Shown here: piece by piece, positions 57,329-64,000 of the stretch
How the letters are laid out: each line of letters starts with the position of its first letter
Position numbering within the stretch: position 1 is the stretch's first letter
From: Henckelia pumila
Lineage: Eukaryota > Streptophyta > Magnoliopsida > Lamiales > Gesneriaceae
Direction: 5' to 3'
DNA: 64,000 nucleotides
Assembly (NCBI RefSeq): GCF_033568475.1
Contig: NC_133121.1
Span: 196,736,664 to 196,800,663 of the forward strand
The notes under the pieces: generated by a model
The model's database searches: none
Told to the model about the DNA's origin: nothing
What the model saw: the letters and a program-made list of their open reading frames with translations, nothing else
Made by a program: the position numbers and the translations under genes

Positions 57329-59127
57329 GACTTATCTGCTACCTTGTACCTTTTTTGACACGAAGCACGCTGATGTTTCTGTAGCTCGGCGGTGTTAGTC
57401 TTCTATAGAAAATTCTATCCAATTACTGAGATAGTCTTATGGATTCAGTTGTAGTTTTGTCAACTGATCAGTCAAGGTGGCTATCATGTCTTCATAATTT
57501 AGTTTTGGCTCTGCATGACTGAACCCAGTAGGCTTTGCTAGTTCAGTCGTAGTTTTAGCTCAATGACTGGTTCGGTATCTCCAGTTGACTTGTCCAGTTG
57601 ATGTTTTCGATTTCATTCGTGGCAAAGTCAGTCGCTTGATGATTTTATGTGGTTTGTCAACACCGAAACTATGAATGTTCCAACAGAATGATAGTGAGAA
57701 GTAGTAGCACGAGCAATATATCTTCTGGATGTGATTGAACTTTCTGTGCGTGCTGAATTCATAAGGCTTCTGATAATCTTTGAGTTCCTTGAGTATTTTT
57801 GAAGATGATAAAAATATTCAAATTGCGAATGTTCGAGAGAGAGTTTGTATCATCTTGTTGCCATATTTATAGAGAATGTTTAACATTAAAAAGAAAACGG
57901 CTCTTTTATCAAAAGTGTACTTATAACAGATAGTTTTTGTTATTTTGTTTCATTCCAAAAATGATAACGAATAATAAATAAATTTCTACGATCCAATTAA
58001 TGAATTGTACTAAGTAATCAGAACGACCTCATAAATAGAGACTTTATCTAACATGTAGTACATATGATATATGTGTCGCTGTCTGAAGATCAAGCAAGTA
58101 AAGGCTTCCTACCGGAGTCTTGGAATAATTTTCAAATACTAGTGCTTCTATTTCTAACTTGACTTACCTGTATTGCTGAAAAACATGCAATGCAATTTTT
58201 CCAAGGTCTGCTGGTTTATTTCCTATATACAGCTTAGTTCTTCTGGAATACCATTTCTATTGTTTTCCAAATAAGCAAGAGTCTGCTGATTTTCTTGAAA
58301 CATCTCATCACCAAAACTTAATATTGTCTAATACTCACGTATCACTTCCCTCTCGAGGGAAGTGTTTATAAATTTCAAATTAATATATATGGGATACAGA
58401 TTGATGATGAAAGAGAGGAACGTGAGATTAATTAAAGAAAGATTAAAATAATGTATTCAAGTTATTTCAATTGGTAGATAAGCATTTAGAGAATTTTTAT
58501 GGCACAAATTATAACAAAAATATATAGTCCTCATTGATTTATAATAGTAGGCGTAGACCAAGAGAGGAACAGGGGTCTGAAAATTTAATGCAAAGTCAAC
58601 ATTCAGTGGAAAGTAAGCTGGTCGAGGTATACAACAACAAAGAAAACAACAGAAGAAAAAATTGTAAAATTTCCTGATTGTGGAGAAAACGCTCAACTCA
58701 TTAGCAAACGCAGCATAACAAATTCGTGCAAGGTGATTTAAGATGGAGCATTCGTAAGAGAGCCCTTGAGAGCTCTACGCTTAGAACGTGCAAGTGTAAT
58801 AAATCGTAAGTCGAGACATATGTAGTTAGATACAAGGTGTCCATCCCAGGATGTCAAGATAGTCTTAAGAACATCGAAGCTAACATGAGGCATGTGAGAC
58901 AACCATCCGAGCAGAAGAAGCATTCTGCTCATGTTTTCTTGTAGACATGATAGGCTACACGAGAAATGGTAATGGCTTAAAATTTACCAAATATTACAAC
59001 AGTGAGATAAAAACCGGTCTTATCACATATGGAATAGAAACAAGGCAATCTAAATAAGCAAAACAACAAGCAATTACAGAATGTTCTACATTTATATAAG
59101 TAGCACGGAGTGAGCAAAGGTGAATGG
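57329..59127. other. Intergenic region left of the DEM homolog
   Basis: 57329-57870 belongs with 54048-54517 (shared TCAACTGA words; minus-strand TATA-like text near 57866). From about 57900 I see no repeat or clear gene. A 64-codon minus frame at 58738-58932 has an ordinary composition but no relative that I recognise. The stretch next to 59127 is the likely 3' UTR of the gene. Confidence 0.4.
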
Positions 59128-62100
59128 TCACATGTGCAATCTACTGCTTGATATGCTGAAGGAGCTAACTTTCATTGGAGTTGCCACCACAAGTGGTGCT
59201 TCAGGTGAGTCACTAACCGCAAACTTCTCATGCATGAAGCGACTATCAACAATAGACTCGTCTTTCGGAACTACTTTGTAGCAGTAGCAGCTCTTCAAAC
59301 CCACCTGATTCTGATAGCATTTATGGGAACCATCCTTCACCTGTTGGAAATTCCATATCACACTAAATTTTCCGACGGTTGTAACCAGGTGACGCTCCTG
59401 CTTCCCGTTTTCAGTGACCTGAGAGAATCAGCATGTTCCTTGGTTAAAGTATATCAGTTAAATATGAAGGCTGTAACAAGCACGTGGAGATTCCAACTAT
59501 ATGTAGGGCAAGATGAAATGTCATCATTTCCAAGAACCGAACGTGCAGAAAATGTAAAGATGTCTACCACCAGTGAGACTAGGACACAGGCCATAAACTC
59601 GAAACAAGATACTTTTCCACAAAAATGATCGATAGCGAGGGCGTTAATTGAGGTATTCCTACAGTTTCAACATAGTCTGAAGACAGAAAAAGACTAACAG
59701 AAAATCCTTATTTATGAAAGAAGTGATTCATTCCATTCATGAAGTCACTAGGACCACAAATGTCATATTCCTATTCCTTACTCGTCAATACTCTGTTAAA
59801 TATTAATTAACCTATTCCAGCCAAGCAAGTATCGGGTGAGCCAGTCTCCCCGACTCTTTTCATGCATCAAAGGTTCATTATTAGATAAATGCCATAGTGG
59901 TTCTCCGACCCTTGACTTCTTTAATAGGTCCATGACACCAAGGGATGTAAAGCACATACACATATGACATAACAAAGAGTAACAATCACGACATCAAATA
60001 TGATGCTAACACATCCATCTTCCTCTCTTCTGCTTGGCTAAAATATCACTCAAAAGTCTCAGGGTGATATTTCCAGAATTTGATTGATATATAAGTCAGA
60101 ACATGGTATGTTTTTGTAGGTTTATTGATTCAGAATTTCTCAAACAGAATCAAACCACAAGCTTTCAGATGCTAGACAGTATTAAACACCATAAATTTTT
60201 CGTAAAAATATTTTAATATCTAGATGTCCAGATTCACCATAAACCAATTCTATAAACAGAATACTACCCAGAAAAAATAATGATGATGATAACAACAATA
60301 AAAGCAATGACGACCGTTATCGTGATAATGAGGATTATAACAATGATGTTCGCAATAACGAACAGTGATGACAATCGTGTTAACAATAATTATTATAATG
60401 ATGATGATGGTGATCATGATATGAATGATTTCGATATTAATACTAACAAGCTCTTTTAATCAATCATGAACGAAAAGCTTATGAGTTAATAAGACTAGCC
60501 GAATAGTGTTACGTCAATACTGTACAAGAATGAATTCAAAGCTGTAAGAGAAGATGCAAATAAGACTGCCTATGAATGATACAGTTCACCAACAATAAAT
60601 GAAGTATGAAATTCCAATGCTCACATACCCACGAGAACTGAGCATTGCGAAACCTGTTGTTTGCCCCGGCCATGTGTGAATCCAGAGGATTTAACTTCAA
60701 TAATCTCGGTGCCGAGATTCTATTCCCCATGCGACCAGCAAATCCAGTTTTTACCTTCCCATCCTTGTCTGAAAACAGACTACATATGAGAATCAAGTAA
60801 GTATCAGTGGTTCCCAAGATCCATTTCCCATCATAGGTGACATCCACATGAGTAATAGGCGAACCAAGTCCTGGAAATGCAGTTTTGGCCTGCCTCATAG
60901 AACTTGTCGAATACAGTCTAATCTTGCCATCAAGTGACCCAACCACAATGGATCCATCACCAGTGGTTGCGAAGCACTGAAAATTAGTCCCCCTTGAAAA
61001 CTGATGCCCTTGAGTCCAATTCAATACAGGGGTGCTCTCGTTCACTATATTCTGGACAATTCCTTTGCGATCACGCATATCCCAGCGGCACAACCTATTG
61101 TCATCCAGACCCAAGAAGGTTGCTCCCGAGGGATCCATTTGAGCCCCTTTACTGTCATTCGTTATATCCCTCATAGTAATGTCAGTCCCATCCTTCTCAA
61201 ATCTCCACTCACTCACAACCCTCCCAGTTTCAATGTCAAGCTGATGCAACCCCGTAGAATGTGGTTTCCCACCCATCACTGGACTCATGAGAAGCATATT
61301 AGTCTCAGCCTTCATAAGCAAAGTCTTCCTTGGAGTCACGTAATTCGTATTACTACCGCCATTCGTCCTACTCAACCTCGTGTCGTTGAAATTCACATAA
61401 ATTCCCTTCCCCTGAATCCCATGATTATAATTCCTCACCACTTGAATCCCGGAGTCACCAACCAAGAAACTGTTATCTAAAGCGCCCAATGTCAAGCTCT
61501 GAATTGCGCCACCTGTAGCCGCAGCTTCCTCAAACTCCTCACTCAAATCATGTCCGACATTCGTTTTCACCCGAGGAGTCATCCCCGAATTTTCGTCTGC
61601 ATCCTCCCACATAGAATCATCCGCGGCCTCAGGGTTCGCCCACCCCATAAAGTCCTTCCCATAAACCTTCAACTTATTCTCGTTATTAGCTTCATATCCA
61701 TAAGTATTCTCGAACACACATTCCTGATACCTCTTCGTAAAATCATCATACTCTTCGGCCGAAAAAAACTTAACTGCCCAAACCCCATTGGCCACAAAAT
61801 CCGCACGCTTTTGCTCCTTAGACGCCTTCAGCTGCAAATTCTCATCAACCTTTGCTCTCACCTTCGACCCAATTATCAAAACCCAGGAGGCATTCTGCTC
61901 AGATCCTTCTTCATCTCCCTCATCATCTTCTCCCTCAGATTTGGTCTTGCAAAACGAGTAAGAAGCAAGCTTTTCCGACACAACCCATTTGGATTTCGCG
62001 GTGTGCCCACCGATGTGGAGGTACAGCTTCACCGCATTCTTGGGATTCAGGTCGTTGCTGACGTTATTGTACTTAAGCTTGAGTGCTCTGAGCCTGGACT

Positions 62101-62275
62101 CAACATCGTCCAAAGAAGACGGCGTTTTGGGGTCTCGTTTCTGGTCCGAGAGGTACGACGATGGGGTTCCGTAGGAGTCTTCAGATTCAGATTCACGAGC
62201 GGTGGTTTCACGGGATTCTGACTCGGATTCGGAGTCGGAGAGATCAAGATCTTCTCGGCTGTGGCCGGTTCCCAT
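59128..62275 (-). CDS. DEM: DEM/CYPRO4 family protein (Vid27-like), two exons
   Basis: The coding sequence joins exon 1 (62275-60629, 549 codons) and exon 2 (59418-59128, 96 codons plus stop), 645 residues, the usual family length. The donor is GTATGTGAG after TGG (AQFSW); the acceptor is TTCTCTCAG before GTCACTG; phase 0. The protein starts MGTGHSRED, fitting an N-myristoylation signal (Gly2, Ser6), then an acidic Ser/Glu-rich segment. The N-terminal domain includes [16 protein letters not shown] and [14 protein letters not shown]. The Vid27-type beta-propeller-like C-terminal half includes [37 protein letters not shown] and [21 protein letters not shown]. Exon 2 adds [11 protein letters not shown] and the end SSSRLHM. 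Family knowledge: tomato DEM is needed for embryo and meristem organisation; the biochemical role is not established. A CT-rich 5' UTR and no disabling change suggest a functional gene. Confidence 0.95.
59419..60628 (-). other. Intron of the DEM homolog
   Basis: 1210 bp with GT..AG ends. It contains a degenerate trinucleotide tract of GAT/AAC type at about 60278-60440. Reading through the donor would add only about 30 unrelated residues, so splicing is required for the family C-terminus. Confidence 0.92.
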
Positions 62276-62350
62276 TACGGCGGCGTTCGGAGGCGCAAAT
62301 GAAGGGAGAGAGGAGAGAGGAGCGGGAGTTGAAAAGTTTGAAAATCATGC
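62276..62350 (-). promoter_or_regulatory. 5' UTR of the DEM homolog
   Basis: The minus strand is CT-rich (CTCTCTCCTCTCTCCC) just upstream of the ATG, as in many plant leaders. No clear TATA box is seen within the next 150 bases. Confidence 0.5.
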
Positions 62351-63035
62351 GTTTGAACTTTCAAGTCTTTATTAGGGGTTTTGTGCATTTCAAATTAATA
62401 AGTAGAATTTGAATAAATGAGGAGGACGGAGTACAATAGATTGTGATTTTGTAAAAGTAATTAATTTATAAATTATAAAAAAGTTAAGAAAAATCAAATG
62501 TTGATAGTGTTTGAAAACAAATGTGAAAATCTAAAAATCAATGTTAATATTGTTTGATAAATAAGTGATTAAAGTGATTTTAACAATAACTTTTTTATTA
62601 GAATCACTTTTGGAGAATCATAATCACCACATGACTAGCTTTTAGATTTCAATTAAGTTAAAGCATAAGCTAACACATAATCCAGGTTTAAGAAATACAC
62701 AAAAATGATTTTTTTAAGTCAAAAGCTAACAATCACTTTTTTTTAGTGATTGCAAACACTCCCTAATTCTTTCCACGTGAAACTTGATGTTTGAAAGCAT
62801 TTTGAAATTGCTTCAAAAACATTCTAAGTTTATGGAATAGATTATCGTTTGGTAAGTAAGATGTTTGAACTTTAAAGTTTTTTTTGTTTATTAGGGTTTT
62901 GTTCAATTCAAATTAATAATTTGAATAGACGAGGATGGAGTAATTCTTTCACATGAAACTTCATGTTTCCAAGCCTTTTGAAATTGCCCCCAAATGATGT
63001 TCAAGTTGATGAAGTTAATTAACCTTTGGCTAGAG
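62351..63035. repeat. Tandem duplication of about 180 bp upstream of DEM, first copy split by an insertion
   Basis: Segment P (62351-62433) is repeated at 62863-62942. Segment Q (62766-62862) is repeated at 62943 to about 63035. In the second copy P and Q are directly joined (GGAGTAATTC). In the first they are separated by 62434-62763. Confidence 0.7.
62434..62763. mobile_element. 330-bp MITE-like insertion flanked by TA
   Basis: Very AT-rich. TA occurs at 62432-62433 and 62764-62765. AGTGTTTG at 62506-62513 and CAAACACT at 62753-62760 form an inverted pair. A further AATCACT/AGTGATT hairpin lies at 62731-62751. The unsplit copy at 62941 supplies the empty site. The inverted pair is not at the left edge, so the class is uncertain. 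Confidence 0.45.
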
Positions 63036-63330
63036 GTTAGAAACACCTTTTTCGACTAGCATGTCGCATAAAACTTTCCTAGTGTGATTTACCTGCTAGC
63101 TCGACTTGTAGGTTATTGCGTTAGTCCGAAGATTTACTCATTGCACACCGAAAGATATTAGTTGCGAGTTCCAACATTCATTTTGAAATTACAATATCAT
63201 ACTATTCAACCTTTTTATTTAAATTTTGTCGTAGATACAAGGGATCATAAATGGTTGACCCGGTTAATTTTCGGTACATGCTTAGGAGGATTAAATTTAA
63301 ATTTTGACAGATCGTGATGGGTACGGATGC
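63036..63330. other. Intergenic sequence without recognised features
   Basis: No open frame or repeat that I can support. Confidence 0.4.
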
Positions 63331-63337
63331 TTCCAGT

Positions 63338-64000
63338 GTGTTTGGTTCCATGGATTTCATGAAATTTGGTGAGATTTGGAATTTTGAGCATTTGGTATAA
63401 TGAAATTTTAAAATGGGATTGGTATTTGGTGGGTTTGATGGGATTTGATATAACTAAATGAAATCTTAGCAAAAATGAAAAGATTTCATGAGATTTGGGT
63501 ATACAGACAAAATAACTTTTTTTTTGTTTTTTTTTCAAAAAAATTAAAAATATCATGTCCTCAACAAACAATACATTTAATTCATAAATATTTTATCATA
63601 CAATTGAAAAAATTATTTCGAAACCATTATGTAGATTTTTTTTAACGATGAACTTCAATTATTTTTAATGCTATAAACTTAATTTATCATAATTTGATGA
63701 CTTTATCACAATTTTCTTTTGATGAATTTTTTTCATTATTAAAAAATTTATTCAGGAAAAATAAATATTTTCCTTATATTTATAAATTATTTTTATTAAA
63801 TACCATGTATAAAAAAATGTGACTATTAAATAATATTAATAATAAAGATATTTTAAAAATAATAAGTAAAACAAAAAATTTTAAATATAAAATTAGATTA
63901 ATTTTAATTATCAAATCCAATTCCTAAATAACATTAGCCAAACACTAAAATGGAATTCTAAATCCAAGAATTTCAATTCCAATTCTAATTCCAATTTCAA
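63338..64000. mobile_element. Probable hAT-like MITE, perhaps running off the right edge
   Basis: GTGTTTGG at 63338-63345 pairs with CCAAACAC at 63938-63945. Both flanks have the GGATTTCATGAAATTTGG / AATTCCAATTCCAA text common near plant MITE ends. The ATTCCAATTCTAATTCC text goes on to 64000, so the true end may be outside. No target duplication could be fixed. Confidence 0.4.

Noticed and set aside
57329..57870. Possible copia LTR hosting H
   Set aside because: TATA-like text and shared words with 54048-54517 suggest an old element, but no ends or target duplication could be found, so I did not call it.
58738..58932. 64-codon minus-strand frame 200 bases beyond the DEM stop
   Set aside because: Composition is protein-like but I recognise no relative, and no splice partner could be fixed; it may be part of the 3' UTR or an exon of another gene.
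61004..61480. 158-codon plus-strand open frame opposite DEM exon 1
   Set aside because: Same reason; a shadow of the real minus-strand gene.
61550..62221. 223-codon plus-strand open frame opposite DEM exon 1
   Set aside because: It is antisense to a coding exon with clear family motifs and has no domain of its own; low stop density comes from the exon's composition.

Overview
The window is nuclear DNA of a flowering plant, probably a eudicot. Two things show this: a spliced two-exon gene of the plant DEM/CYPRO4 (Vid27-like) family at the right end, and about 57 kb of nested plant LTR retrotransposons with tRNA-iMet or tRNA-Asp primer sites. I see no bacterial genes, rRNA, tRNA or CRISPR. Species cannot be named from the sequence.

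Layout from the left. Element names Z and A to H are mine. Positions 1-911 are the gag end and LTR edge of an old minus-strand Ty3/gypsy element (Z). Element A (912-32883, TSD AAACT) sits in Z's LTR. Element B (6968-32141, TSD AGTAA, LTRs of about 3.2 kb) sits in the 3' LTR of A. Element C (10378-17861, minus strand, TSD ATTCT, tRNA-Asp primer site) sits inside B and carries a broken chromovirus, D (11761-15445, minus). A Ty1/copia element E (22879-31245, minus, TSD GTGAC) sits in the 3' LTR of B. After A, Z's LTR resumes (32884 to about 34.4 kb) and holds a short SINE-like insertion with an 18-bp TSD.

Positions 34808-54042 are an Athila-like element F (minus, TSD TCGGG). It has gag, protease, RT, RNase H and integrase plus a 3' 'plant transposon protein' ORF whose 5' half and upstream region are tandemly triplicated. 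A 5.1-kb non-autonomous relative G (42966-48081, plus, TSD GTGGC) interrupts its integrase. G has one open 308-codon reading frame derived from part of gag. Positions 54523-57323 are a solo LTR, H (TSD GGTTT). The only host gene I can support is the DEM homolog (59128-62275, minus). Upstream of it lie a small tandem duplication split by a 330-bp insertion and another MITE-like stretch.

How the parts relate. Every autonomous-type element here is disabled: F has lost the RT catalytic motif, the E protease has DTR in place of DTG, D is cut off after RT, and A and B have no recognisable coding capacity. C, F and G share LTR ends, primer site and several short structured blocks. G and C therefore look like derivatives that an F-type element could have moved. 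Most of the LTR families carry a cluster of CpG-containing palindromic repeats just upstream of the TATA box. That recurring pattern, and the conserved block that directly follows the stop codon of the upstream ORF in F and G, are the most interesting signals in the window.
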